A DNA stretch of 43,094 bases from Streptomyces himalayensis subsp. himalayensis (GTDB lineage: Bacteria > Actinomycetota > Actinomycetes > Streptomycetales > Streptomycetaceae), in NCBI RefSeq assembly GCF_013778455.1, contig NZ_JACEHE010000049.1:1-43094 (forward strand). The letters run 5' to 3'. Below are positions 7,146 to 17,300 of this stretch, piece by piece. A program made the position numbers and the translations under genes. The notes beneath the pieces were generated by a model. It searched no databases. It worked only from the letters and a program-made list of their open reading frames with translations, and was not told where the DNA came from. The stretch's first letter is position 1, and each line of letters opens with the position of its first letter.

Positions 7146-7180
7146 CCGGCTCCCGGCTCCGGGCTCCCGGCTCCCGGCTC
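7146..7180 (+). repeat. Five 7-bp CCGGCTC repeats
   Basis: Tandem CCGGCTC units (the third is CGGGCTC) sit in the intergenic gap just after the hairpin and about 97 bp before the adaptor gene. No function is evident. Confidence 0.7.
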
Positions 7181-7276
7181 CCGGCCACTAGGCTGGCCTT
7201 CTTGACCGGCTATCAGCCGCCACCCGGCCCCGGCCTGCCCCTACCACCACGTTTTCGCAGTTGAGGGAAGAGTCCC

Positions 7277-8083
7277 GTGCAGTTCCGCCAGAAGGCCCTT
7301 TCCAAGCTGCAGTCGCCCGAAGAGCTCGATCTGCCGGTGCGCTTCGCCCGGCCGCAGGGCCGTCTGGTCCTGATCGTCACCGTGGTCGTCATGGCGGCGG
7401 CCTCGTTCTGGGCCGTGACCGGCAGCGTGTCGTCCACGCTGAAGGCCTCCGCGATCCTGACGCACGCGCAGGGCAGTTACGTCCTGCAGAGCCCCGTCGC
7501 GGGCCAGGTCACCGCCGTCCTCGCCAAGGAGGGCGAACGGCTTGACGCCAACTCCCCCCTGCTGAAGGTCCGTACGCAGCAGGGCGACCAGATCGTCCGC
7601 ACCATCGCCGCGGGCCGCGTGACCACCCTGCTGGCCACGATCGGCGCGGTCGTCACCACCGGAGCGAACGTCGCGACACTCGAGCGGACCGATGACGCGT
7701 CCGATCGCCTGATGGCGGTGGTGTACGTGCCGGCCGACAGCGCGTCGACCGTACCGGTGGGTGCGTCCGTCGACCTCACCGTCCAGTCGGTGCCCAAGGA
7801 TGAGTACGGCGTGTTGCGCGGTCGTGTGAAGGCCGTCGGCAGGACTGCGGAGACGCAGCAGCAGATCACCGCGTTCCTCGGCGACAGCCAGCTCGGCGCG
7901 CAGTTCTCGCAGCAGGGCCGGCCGGTGGCGGTGCTGGTGCGTCTCGAGCGGTCCTCCGTCACGAAGTCCGGCTACAAGTGGTCCACCGCCGACGGCCCCC
8001 CGTACGCACTCGACTCCATGACTCAGGCCACCGGCGCCATCCGGCTGGCCGAGCAGCGCCCGATCGATTGGCTGCTTCCGTGA
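7277..8083 (+). CDS. HlyD-like membrane fusion protein, NHLM export system
   Basis: 268-aa adaptor that would couple the ABC exporters to the exterior. A soluble N-terminus is followed by one membrane helix at about residues 29-48 (GRLVLIVTVVVMAAASFWAV). Then come a biotinyl-lipoyl-like beta domain (YVLQSPVAGQVTAVLAKEGE, with a second half around GRVTTLLATIGAVVTTGANV) and a beta-barrel region. The length is like TIGR03794 NHLM secretion proteins and shorter than classical HlyD, with no long coiled coil. GTG 7277 has GAGGGAAG upstream. The stop overlaps the GTG of the peptidase-exporter gene (GTGA), so the three export genes are translationally linked. Confidence 0.85.
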   Translation: MQFRQKALSKLQSPEELDLPVRFARPQGRLVLIVTVVVMAAASFWAVTGSVSSTLKASAILTHAQGSYVLQSPVAGQVTAVLAKEGERLDANSPLLKVRTQQGDQIVRTIAAGRVTTLLATIGAVVTTGANVATLERTDDASDRLMAVVYVPADSASTVPVGASVDLTVQSVPKDEYGVLRGRVKAVGRTAETQQQITAFLGDSQLGAQFSQQGRPVAVLVRLERSSVTKSGYKWSTADGPPYALDSMTQATGAIRLAEQRPIDWLLP

Positions 8084-10353
8084 CAGAGCTACCACCGCCG
8101 CCGGTCCGCCGCCGGCACCGGCCCGAGTCGAAGTCGAACCCCCGGTCGAACCCGCGCTCCAACCCAAGGTCCAAGTCGAGGTCGAAGCCGAAGGTCAAGA
8201 AGCCGAAGACGGTCCGCAGCCCCACCGTGCTGCAGATGGAGGCCGTGGAGTGCGGCGCCGCCTCGCTGGCCATGGTCCTCGGCCACTACGGCAAACATGT
8301 GCCGCTGGAGGAGCTCCGGATCGCCTGCGGCGTCTCGCGGGACGGCTCGCGGGCCAGCAACCTCCTGAAGGCGGCGCGCAGTTACGGTCTGCAGGCCAAG
8401 GGCATGCAGATGGACCTTGCGGCCCTCGAAGGCGTGCCCGGACCGGCCATCCTGTTCTGGGAGTTCAACCACTACGTCGTCTACGACGGCATGGGGCGCC
8501 GTCTCGGACGGCGCGGTGTGTACATCAACGACCCGGGCAAGGGCCGCCGTTTCATTCCGATGGAGGACTTCGACACCAGCTTCACCGGTGTCGTGCTGGT
8601 CCTCGAGCCCGGTGAGGGCTTCCGGCGCGGCGGACGCAAGCCGGGCGTCCTCGGCGCCATGCCCGCGCGCCTGCGCGGCACGTCGGGCACGATGCCGGCC
8701 GCTGTGCTCGCCAGCCTGATGCTGGTCGCCGTCGGGGCGGCCGTGCCCGCCCTCAGCCGTACGTACATCGACATGTTCCTGATCGGCGGCCAGACCTCGC
8801 TGCTCGGGGTGCTGTTCGCGTCGATGGGCGCCACGGTGCTGCTCACGGCCGTGCTGACCTGGCTGCAGCAGTCGAACCTGCTGCACGGCCGCATCATCTC
8901 GTCGACGCTCAGCAGCGCCCGGTTCCTGAGGCATCTGCTGCGGCTGCCGGTCACGTTCTTCGCCCAGCGCAGCCCCGCCGACCTCGTGCAGCGGCTGCAG
9001 TCCAACGACGCGGTGTCCGAGACCCTGGCCCGCGACCTCGCCGCGGCCGGTGTCGACGCGGTCGTCGTGATCCTGTACGCGGTCCTGCTCTGGTCGTACG
9101 ACCCTCAGTTGACCGTCATCGGTGTGCTGGTCGCGCTGCTCAACGTGGTGGCGATGCGCGTGGTGGTGCGCCTGCGGGCCACCCGTACGCAGAAGCTGCG
9201 CGCCGACAACGCCCGGCTGACCACCACCGCGTACACCGGTCTGCAGATGATCGAGACGCTGAAGGCCACCGGTGGGGAGAACGGTTACTTCCGCCGCTGG
9301 GCCGGGCAGCATGCGACGACGCTGGAGGAGCAGCAGCGGCTCGGCGTGCCGGCCGCGTGGCTCGGGATCGTCGCGCCGACGCTGGCCACGCTGAACAGCG
9401 CGCTGATCCTGTGGATCGGCGGTCTGCGTGCGGTGGACGGTCATATCTCGATCGGTCTGCTGGTCGCCTTCCAGGCGCTGGTGACCCGCTTCACCGCGCC
9501 GATCACCCGGCTCAACGGTGTCACCGGCCGCATCCAGGACTTCGCCGCCGACGTGGCGCGCCTGAAGGATGTCGAGAACTTCCCGGCGGACTCCCTCTAC
9601 GCCCGCCCGGACGGGGCGTCGAGCACGCGCAGGCTCAAGGGCCATGTGACGCTGGAGAACATCACGTTCGGCTACAGCCCGCTCGACAAGCCGCTCCTCA
9701 CCGGCTTCTCGCTGTCGGTCGGGCCGGGTCAGCAGGTGGCGCTGGTCGGCGGCTCGGGCAGCGGCAAGTCCACGGTGTCCCGGCTGATATCCGGGCTGTA
9801 CACGCCGTGGGAGGGCACGATCCGTATCGACGGGCAGCGGCTCGAGGACATTCCCCGGGGTGCCCTGGCCGCGTCCGTGTCCTTCGTCGACCAGGACGTC
9901 TTCCTCTTCGAGGGCACGGTCCGGGACAACGTGGCGCTGTGGGACCCGTCCATCCCGGACGACGCGGTGATCGCCGCACTGCAGGACGCGGCGCTGTACG
10001 ACGTGGTGATGCGCCGCCCCGGCGGCATCCACAGCCAGGTCGAACAGGACGGCCGCAACTTCTCCGGCGGCCAGCGGCAACGCCTCGAGATCGCCCGGGC
10101 GTTGGTCCGCAAGCCCAGCATCCTGGTCCTCGACGAGGTGACCAGCGCGCTCGACGCGGAGACCGAGCAGGTCATCATCGACAACCTGCGGCGGCGCGGC
10201 TGCGCCTGCGTCGTGATCGCCCACCGGCTGAGCACGGTCCGCGACAGCGACGAGATCGTGGTGCTGCACCACGGCACGGTCGTCGAACGCGGACGCCATG
10301 ATGTGCTGGTCGCCGCCGGGGGGCCGTACGCCGAACTGGTCAAGGAGCGTTGA
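8080..10353 (+). CDS. NHLM-type C39 peptidase/ABC exporter
   Basis: Bifunctional exporter of 757 aa that removes the double-glycine leader and moves the core peptide out. Domains in order: a basic Ser/Arg/Asn/Pro-rich tail with RSNP repeats (about 15-45), a C39 peptidase, a six-helix membrane domain (about 215-500) and an ATPase domain. The peptidase has Cys58 in ECGAA, His131 in FNHYVVYDG and Asp151 in INDPGKG. The ATPase shows Walker A GGSGSGKST, signature FSGGQRQRLEIARAL, Walker B ILVLDEVTSALD and switch His in IAHRLST. It starts at GTG 8080, overlapping the adaptor stop. All catalytic residues are intact. The obvious substrate is the peptide encoded at 6834-7061. Confidence 0.92.
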   Translation: MTELPPPPVRRRHRPESKSNPRSNPRSNPRSKSRSKPKVKKPKTVRSPTVLQMEAVECGAASLAMVLGHYGKHVPLEELRIACGVSRDGSRASNLLKAARSYGLQAKGMQMDLAALEGVPGPAILFWEFNHYVVYDGMGRRLGRRGVYINDPGKGRRFIPMEDFDTSFTGVVLVLEPGEGFRRGGRKPGVLGAMPARLRGTSGTMPAAVLASLMLVAVGAAVPALSRTYIDMFLIGGQTSLLGVLFASMGATVLLTAVLTWLQQSNLLHGRIISSTLSSARFLRHLLRLPVTFFAQRSPADLVQRLQSNDAVSETLARDLAAAGVDAVVVILYAVLLWSYDPQLTVIGVLVALLNVVAMRVVVRLRATRTQKLRADNARLTTTAYTGLQMIETLKATGGENGYFRRWAGQHATTLEEQQRLGVPAAWLGIVAPTLATLNSALILWIGGLRAVDGHISIGLLVAFQALVTRFTAPITRLNGVTGRIQDFAADVARLKDVENFPADSLYARPDGASSTRRLKGHVTLENITFGYSPLDKPLLTGFSLSVGPGQQVALVGGSGSGKSTVSRLISGLYTPWEGTIRIDGQRLEDIPRGALAASVSFVDQDVFLFEGTVRDNVALWDPSIPDDAVIAALQDAALYDVVMRRPGGIHSQVEQDGRNFSGGQRQRLEIARALVRKPSILVLDEVTSALDAETEQVIIDNLRRRGCACVVIAHRLSTVRDSDEIVVLHHGTVVERGRHDVLVAAGGPYAELVKER

Positions 10354-10354
10354 G

Positions 10355-13261
10355 ATGACCTCCGTCCATCAGCACGCCGCCACCGGGGCCGCAGAGGGCG
10401 ACCACGTGCTCGGCGCCCTCGGGGGCCTCGGGACGCCGCTCGACTGCAGCGGTCTGACCCGTCTTCCGCTGGAGGGGCCGCACGTACTGTGGCTCGTCGC
10501 GGCGGGCGCCATGGACCTGTTCGCAGTCGACGCGGTGCAGGAGGGCCACTGGCACTTCCTCGGCCGCCTCGAAGCGGGATCGCTGCTGCTCGGCCCCGTC
10601 GAAGGACCACAGCACACCCTGGTCGGCCGGCCGTTGCGGGAGTGCGTGCTGCGGCGGATCCCGCTGCGGCAGCTGTACCGGCCGGAGTTCACCGACACGT
10701 GGTCGCACGACCCGTACGCCACCGACCCCTACGGCGCCGGCATGTACGACACGGGCGTCCAGTCGTACGACTACCAGGCACAGGCCCAGGCCGCCCCGAG
10801 CCCGCTGGAGTACGCGTTCGCGCTCGGCGTCGGGCGCAGCATGGGCATCCTCTTCCAGGCACCGCTGGACAGCCGGACCGCGGACGCCGGGATGGCGGCC
10901 GACGACGACATCCTGTGGATGCAGGTGCCGCCGGGCAGCGTGCAGTACGGCGCATCGGTGAGCGCCGATGCGGCGGCCGACCTGCTCATCGATCCGGCCG
11001 TGTGGCAGGGGATGGTCGACCAGCAGTACCGGCTGCTGTCCTCGCTCGACCGCTGGATCGAGCAGTTGGAGCGCTCTCACGAGGACCGGACGGCGGCCGG
11101 TATCAAGGCTGGTGAGGCCGTCCGTGCCGAGGCCGATCAGGCGCTGCTCGACTCCATGCGCCGCCGCTCCTCGAAGTCCTCCCGCACCACTGCGGGGGGT
11201 GACGACGCCACGTACGCCGTCTGCGGCGTGGTGGCCCGGGCGGCCGGTATCACGTTGACGGAGCCGTCGAAGAGCGGCGCGCAGAATGAGCGGCTCGACC
11301 CGGTCGAGCGCATCGCCGTGGCCTCGCGGATCCGTACCCGCCCGGTCCGGCTCGACGGACGCTGGTGGCGGGAGAACACGGGCCCACTGGTGGGCTGTCG
11401 GGCCGCGTCCGGGGCGCCCGTCGCGCTGCTGTGGCGGCGCGGCGGGTACGTGGCGCGGAACCCCGCGACCGGCAGCAGCATCCGCGTCGACGAGGACAAC
11501 GCGGAGGAGTTCGAGCCGCGCGCGATCATGTTCTACCGTCCGCTGCCGGAGCGGCCGATGAGCCCGCTGCGGCTGATGCGGTTCAGCCTGCACGGCACGA
11601 GCGGCGACATGCGCAACCTGCTGCTGAGCGGGCTGGTGACGGTCCTGCTCGGCGCGCTCGTGCCCATCGCGACCGGCCAGGTGCTCGGTTCCTTCGTACC
11701 GGACGCCGAGGAGAGCCTGATCGTCCAGGTGTGCCTGGCGATCATGGTCGCCAGCATCGTCTCGGCCGCGTTCATGCTGATGCAGAACCTGACCATCCTG
11801 CGGATGGAGGGGCGGATCGAGGCCACGCTGCAGCCGGCCGTCTGGGACCGGTTGCTGCGGCTGCCGACGAAGTTCTTCACCGGCCGCTCCACCGGCGAGC
11901 TGGCCAGTGCGGCGATGGGGATCAGCGCCATCCGCCGGCTGCTGGCGGGCGTCGGCCCGGTCGTCGTCCAGGCGGGCACGGTGGGTGCGATGAACCTCGT
12001 CCTGCTGCTTCTCTACAGCGTGCCGCTGGCGCTCGCGGCCATGGGGCTGCTGCTGGTGATCGCGGCCGTCTTCCTCGGCATGGGACTGTGGCAGGTGCGC
12101 TGGCAGCGTCGGCTGGTCGTGCTCAGCAACAAGCTCAACAACCAGGCGTTCCAGACCCTGCGCGGCCTGCCCAAGCTGCGGGTCGCGGCGGCGGAGAACT
12201 ACGCGTACGCGTCGTGGGCCAAGGAGTTCGCGCGCAGCCGGGAGCTGCAGCAGCGCGTCGGGCGGATCAAGAACCTGACAACGGTGCTCGGTGCGGTCTA
12301 TCTGCCGCTCTGCTCTCTCATCATGTTCATGCTGCTGGCGGGCCCGGCCCGCGGCTCCCTGACGGCCAGCGCATTCCTGACGTTCAACACCGCGATGACC
12401 ATGATGCTGACATCGGCCACGCAGCTCACGGGCGCGCTCGTCTCGGCCGCCGCCGCGCTGCCGATGTTCGAGGAGATCAAGCCGGTCCTCGATGCGACCC
12501 CGGAGGTGCGCAGCGCCAGCACCCAGCCCGGCGTCCTGTCGGGCGGCATCGAGGCCCGCAAGCTGTCCTTCCGCTACACCGACGACGGTCCGCTGGTCCT
12601 CGACGACGTGACCTTCGAGGTGCGGCCCGGCGAGTTCGTGGCGGTCGTCGGCCCGAGCGGCTGCGGCAAGTCGACGCTGCTGAGGCTGCTCATCGGCTTC
12701 GACAAGCCGGTGTCGGGCAGTGTGCTGTACGACGGTCAGGATCTGGCGGCCCTGGACCAGGCAGCCGTGCGCCGACAGTGCGGCGTCGTCCTGCAGCACG
12801 CGCAGCCCCTTACCGGCTCGATCCTGGACTGCATCTGCGGTGCCGAGCCGTTCACGCTGGAGGAGGCGTGGGAGGCGGCCGAACTGGCGGGCCTGGCCGA
12901 GGACATCAAGCGCATGCCCATGGGCATGCACACCATCGTCGCCGGCGGCAGCTCCGTCTCGGGCGGGCAGCGCCAGCGCCTGATGATCGCCCAGGCCCTC
13001 ATACGCCGTCCGCGGATCCTGTTCTTCGACGAGGCCACGAGCGCGCTGGACAACGAGACCCAGCGCACGGTGATCGAGAGCACCCGCCGTCTGCAGGCCA
13101 CCCGCATCGTGATCGCCCACCGGCTGTCCACCGTCATGGACGCCGACCGCGTGATCGTGATGGCGGAGGGCCGGATCGTGCAGCAGGGGCCGCCCGCGGA
13201 GCTGCTCGCCGACACGGGCGGGCGCCTCCATGAACTGGTGCGACGGCAGATGATGGGGTAG
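10355..13261 (+). CDS. NHLM-type ABC transporter, ATP-binding protein without peptidase
   Basis: 968 aa, matching the second ABC component (TIGR03797-like) of NHLM systems. The roughly 400-residue N-terminal region is not a C39 peptidase. It includes an Asp/Tyr-rich insert (DPYATDPYGAGMYDTG) around residues 120-140. A six-helix membrane domain follows from about residue 420, then an ATPase domain with Walker A GPSGCGKST, signature VSGGQRQRLMIAQAL, Walker B ILFFDEATSALD and IAHRLST. The ATG at 10355 comes two bases after the upstream stop, with AAGGAG before it. It probably pairs with the peptidase exporter as a heterodimer (inference from family gene order). A short hairpin at 13274-13290 (6-bp stem) follows its stop. 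Confidence 0.88.
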   Translation: MTSVHQHAATGAAEGDHVLGALGGLGTPLDCSGLTRLPLEGPHVLWLVAAGAMDLFAVDAVQEGHWHFLGRLEAGSLLLGPVEGPQHTLVGRPLRECVLRRIPLRQLYRPEFTDTWSHDPYATDPYGAGMYDTGVQSYDYQAQAQAAPSPLEYAFALGVGRSMGILFQAPLDSRTADAGMAADDDILWMQVPPGSVQYGASVSADAAADLLIDPAVWQGMVDQQYRLLSSLDRWIEQLERSHEDRTAAGIKAGEAVRAEADQALLDSMRRRSSKSSRTTAGGDDATYAVCGVVARAAGITLTEPSKSGAQNERLDPVERIAVASRIRTRPVRLDGRWWRENTGPLVGCRAASGAPVALLWRRGGYVARNPATGSSIRVDEDNAEEFEPRAIMFYRPLPERPMSPLRLMRFSLHGTSGDMRNLLLSGLVTVLLGALVPIATGQVLGSFVPDAEESLIVQVCLAIMVASIVSAAFMLMQNLTILRMEGRIEATLQPAVWDRLLRLPTKFFTGRSTGELASAAMGISAIRRLLAGVGPVVVQAGTVGAMNLVLLLLYSVPLALAAMGLLLVIAAVFLGMGLWQVRWQRRLVVLSNKLNNQAFQTLRGLPKLRVAAAENYAYASWAKEFARSRELQQRVGRIKNLTTVLGAVYLPLCSLIMFMLLAGPARGSLTASAFLTFNTAMTMMLTSATQLTGALVSAAAALPMFEEIKPVLDATPEVRSASTQPGVLSGGIEARKLSFRYTDDGPLVLDDVTFEVRPGEFVAVVGPSGCGKSTLLRLLIGFDKPVSGSVLYDGQDLAALDQAAVRRQCGVVLQHAQPLTGSILDCICGAEPFTLEEAWEAAELAGLAEDIKRMPMGMHTIVAGGSSVSGGQRQRLMIAQALIRRPRILFFDEATSALDNETQRTVIESTRRLQATRIVIAHRLSTVMDADRVIVMAEGRIVQQGPPAELLADTGGRLHELVRRQMMG

Positions 13262-13317
13262 CGGCGCGGTTCTCTGCCGGACAGCGGCAGCGCAACCGGC
13301 CCGCATCCCGAGACCGC

Positions 13318-14082
13318 TCAGCGGCCCGGTCGGTTCTCCGTGGGTCGGTCTGCCGTCTGTGCGAGACCCGCGCCATCCGGGGCAGCGGACGCCGAACGCG
13401 CCTGTTTGGCAGGCGGATCGGCGGCCTTGTCGCCGGTCGCGGTGAGAAAGAGGACCGCCCCCAGGGCGACGAGCCCGAACGCCGCGAGGGTGTGCAGCCG
13501 GGCGCTGCGTACGGCGTGGCGCACGGACCAGGCGTGGATCAGCGTGAGGAGCCGGTGCTGCAGCCGACGAGCCTCCTCGGCGTTGGCGCGGGCGTCGGCG
13601 AGGCCCTGTTCGAAGACCTTCGTCTGCACCGGGTCCTGCTCGCGCGCGAGCTTCACCGCCAGGTCCGCGGCGACCGCCTCGTGCAGGCGGCGCTGCGTGC
13701 GCAGTTCGCGCAGGGAACGGTAGGGGCCGTAGTACGCGGCCGGGTTGCGCGCGATCGCCGCCCGCAGGGAGGCCATCTCCGGCGCGTCGAGGTCGTCGAG
13801 CGTGGCCAGGCACGGGGTCAGCGCCTCACCCGTCTTCCAGATGGCCCAGCCGACACCCAGCACCGTCAACGCCAGCCCGCCGAACGCGGCGAAGGTGTCG
13901 CCCCAGTCGTCGATCCTGCCGACGGCGGTCAACGGGCCGCCCCCGACCAGCAGCGCGCCCACCCCCGCGACGGCGACGATCGTCCAGCGGGCGGTGGTGC
14001 GGAGATCGGCGACCGCGTCTGCGGGCCCGGTGGCGACGGGGTCGGCGGGCTCCTGAGCAGGTGAGGGGAGGAAGGAGGTCAA
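13318..14082 (-). CDS. Three-helix membrane protein of unknown function
   Basis: 254 aa, not assigned to a family. Two adjacent N-terminal membrane helices (about 32-50 and 63-82) are followed by a charged, helical cytoplasmic stretch (about 95-195) rich in Arg/Glu/Gln and likely to form a coiled coil. A third helix (about 196-216) and a Pro/Ala-rich tail end the protein. The start is TTG 14082, overlapping the stop of the 53-aa gene (TTGA), so the two are coupled. It runs convergent to the exporter operon and divergent from the TPR-CHAT gene. By analogy with conflict systems that pair CHAT proteases with membrane effectors, it could be a membrane-acting effector or target. That is a guess from layout. 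Confidence 0.65.
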   Translation of the reverse strand: MTSFLPSPAQEPADPVATGPADAVADLRTTARWTIVAVAGVGALLVGGGPLTAVGRIDDWGDTFAAFGGLALTVLGVGWAIWKTGEALTPCLATLDDLDAPEMASLRAAIARNPAAYYGPYRSLRELRTQRRLHEAVAADLAVKLAREQDPVQTKVFEQGLADARANAEEARRLQHRLLTLIHAWSVRHAVRSARLHTLAAFGLVALGAVLFLTATGDKAADPPAKQARSASAAPDGAGLAQTADRPTENRPGR

Positions 14083-14240
14083 GAGTCTTCCGGGTCCTCT
14101 TCGTGACGGAACGTGTGGTCCTCGGCCTCGACCTGCCGCTTGTACGGAAGCCACTGGCGGCCGTCCCAGTGCTGCAGTGCGCCGTCGCTGCCGATGCGCG
14201 TGTCACCGATCGCGGGCTCGGCGTTGTCGGAGGTGTCCAT
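14079..14240 (-). CDS. Small acidic protein with WDG-W motif
   Basis: 53 aa starting MDTSDNAEPAIG. Its centre LQHWDGRQWLPYKRQ resembles the YWDGxxW motif seen in small actinobacterial domains such as DUF2510. The tail is rich in Glu, Asp and His. GGAG lies close before the ATG at 14240; an alternative ATG at 14282 would leave only 28 bp to the divergent TPR-CHAT gene. It is translationally coupled to the three-helix membrane protein. No function can be assigned. Confidence 0.5.
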   Translation of the reverse strand: MDTSDNAEPAIGDTRIGSDGALQHWDGRQWLPYKRQVEAEDHTFRHEEDPEDS

Positions 14241-14310
14241 GAGCTCCAGTATGTCGGGCGTGACCCGGTGTATGGGTAGCATTCCGGGGTCCGAGAACGG
14301 GGGAGGGACG

Positions 14311-17300
14311 ATGTCCGACGACGCGGAACTCGCGGGCCTCTTAGAGGGATTGATGTACGCCCATGGGCTGCTGGCCCAGGGCCGGTTGTCGGAAGCCCAG
14401 CGTGTGCTCCTCGCAGTGGAAGCAGCGTCCGCGCATGTCGCCGACGTCCAACTGCACTTCATGCTCCATCGGCTGCTCGGCCAGACGGCACGCTCGGAGG
14501 GCCGCCTGGCCGACGCGACCGCCCACTACGAGAAATGCCGCGAGGTCGCGGACAACGAGGCCCTGAGGAGTGCCGCGCTGGAGGGACTTGCCCTGACGGC
14601 TGCTGCGGAGGGCAGACTGAAGCGAGCCGTCCGCCTGTTCGGGGACGCGGCCGAGGCGGCCCGCGCCGCCGGAGACTCCGCGGGCTACGCCGCAGTACTG
14701 CAGAACCACGCCAACATCGTCACCGCCCACGGTCTCGAAGGCGCCGAGGAACCGCTGCGCCGCGCCCTGGCCGTACAGGGGATCAGCGCTTCCCTGCGTG
14801 GCGTCATCACCGACAACCTCGCGCACGAACTCGCCCGCCAGGGCTGGCTCGACGAAGCCGCGGAACTGGCCGCCCAGGCCGCGCGGACACTCACCGACGC
14901 GGGCGCCGACCTGGACGCCGTCAAGGCGTGGAGACATCTGGCGGACATCAGCCGGCAAGCAGGCCGCGAGGCCGAGAGCGGGACCGCCTTCGCCCACGCC
15001 CACGACCTGCTCAAGCGGATCCATGACCACGTCGACGTCGAGCACTACGGGCGTCTGCACGACGAACGGGTCGCGCAGATCGAGGCGCTCACCGAGACCC
15101 ACCTGCGCGAGCAGATCTCCTCGGAAGCCGACCTCGCCCTGGAGATCGGCCTCAACGCGACCATGGGGCGCCGGCTCGTCGACACGGCGGAACAGCGGTT
15201 CGAGGAGGGCGACCTGGCCGCCGCCGAGGCGCTGCTGATCCGTGCCGAGAGCCACTGGGAGCAGCTGCGGGCGGCGCACTGCATGCCCCAGGTGTGGAAT
15301 CTGCTGGGCCTGGTCCACCTCTACGCGGGAGCGCCCGACCGTGCCCTGTCGGTGCTCTCCCGCTCCCGGCATCTGGCCCACGCCCTCGGCGATGCCATGC
15401 GGGAGTGCTTCGCGCTGAGGCATCTGGCCATGGTCAGAAGCCGGTTCGGGCTCGGTGAGGAGGAGGACCTCGGTCTGCTCCTGAGGGCGCGTGCGCTGAG
15501 CGGATTCGCGGCGCGGCGACGGCTCGCACAGGTCGCCCCGGATCTGCCGGACGAGGCCCTTCCTGACGGCGGGATCCTGATCGACGGCGGAGTGATCGAC
15601 GGCAAACTCGCTCAGATATGCGCCGATTACGGAGCCTGGGAGCTTGCCGACACCTACAGCGAGCGTGCCCTGGCCGCCGCCGAACGGGCAGAGGAGCGCT
15701 TCTCGCACCGGCTCGCGGTCAGGCTGGCCGTCCGGCTGCGGATCCTCAAGGAGACCGGGCGGACCGAGGCCGCGGCCGAGACCATGGAGCGGCTCGCGGC
15801 GCTCGGTGACCGCCGGCCGGACGACCAGACGCTGATGACGGCGCACACGGCGATCGGCTGGTACCGGTTCGAGACCGGGGAGCGCAGCCCCGCTCTGCTC
15901 GACCACCTGGTGGCGGCGTGCGACGCGTACGAAGAACTGCGCCGCAGAGCCCTCGACCTCGGTCCGCTGGCCGATTTCCGCACGTTTCTGGCCCCGCCGT
16001 ACGCGGAGGCGGTCGAGACCGCCCTGACGCTCGGCCACGTCGCCCAGGCGTTCGACCTGGTGGAACGGGCGAAGGGCCGGTCGCTGCTGGACGCCGTGCG
16101 GCACACCGGTTCGGCGGCCGCCGTCGACAGCAGCGACCACGGCTTGCTTGCCCGCGAGCAGGAGCTGTGGCAGAGACAGCGGGCGCTGCGCGCGGAACTG
16201 TCGGCGCGTCCCGAGGGCGAGGACACCGAGGCTCGGGTACGGCGCCTGATCGGGTGGGAACAGCACCTGGAGGAGGTGCGTCAGGAGCTCACCGGGCTCT
16301 GGGAGCGGCTGTCGGCGGAGTACCCGGAAGTGCGCGTCCACCGGATGGCCGAGCCGATCACCGCGGCGGAGGCGGTGCGCCTGCTCGGCCGCTCCGGTGC
16401 CTCCGCACTGGTCGAGTTCTGGGTCGGCCGCGAGGCACTGTACGCGTTCGTGCTGGAGGCGGGACGGACAGAGCCCGTGCTGGTGTCGCTGGGCGGCCAT
16501 GAGGCGCTGGGACGGCAGCAGTACGCCGACGAGGTACGCGCTCTGCTCGCGGCGAGCTCGGTGGAGGACCAGTCGGCGGCCCTCGACACGATCGTGCGCA
16601 GTCCGCTGCACAGGGCGGTGAGGGACGTGGTGGAGGACGCGGGCGGCCCTGGCACCCCGGTTCTGGTCGTCCCCCACGGTCTGCTGCACACGGTGCCGCT
16701 GCATCTGCCGTCGAACGTGCATCTGCCGTCGAACGCCCAGGAGAGGCAGCCCGAGCCGGACCGGCGGAGCCGGCCGACGCGATACCTCCCATCCGCGTCC
16801 CTGCTCAGAACCGGCGGTGGCGCGTGGCACCGGGACGGCACAGTTCTGGCCGGGGGCTATCCGGGGACCGGCTCCAGGAAACTCACGTACTACCGCGGCG
16901 AATGCGCCGAAGTCGTCGACCGGCTCGGCGGCACCGCTCAGTTCGACGAGGCGGCCACCGCCGACTGGCTGGAGACGGCGGTCAATTCGGCGGACCGGCT
17001 CTCCCTGGTCCACCTCGCCTGCCACGGCATGTTCGACGAGCAGCGGCCCGAACGCAGCGGGCTGTTCCTCGCCGGACCCGCCGGACCCGCCGGACCCGCC
17101 ACGACCGAAGTCGTGCGGACCGAACGCCTGGCCGCCATGGACTGGACGGGCGCGCTGGTCACCCTGAGCGCCTGCAGCAGCGGCCGCCACCAGGTGCGAC
17201 AGCGGGACGAGCTGGTCGGGCTCGGGCGCGCGCTCCTGTCCGCCGGGGCGCGCGGGCTGGTCGTGAGCATGTGGCCGGTGGTGGACCGTGACGCGGCGAT

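Noticed and set aside
10340..13813. Very long minus-strand open frame opposite the second NHLM transporter
   Set aside because: It runs antisense to a well-supported transporter and has no domain. High-GC DNA leaves such frames open. The same applies to long frames opposite the TPR-CHAT gene, nhaA, the amine operon genes and tdm.
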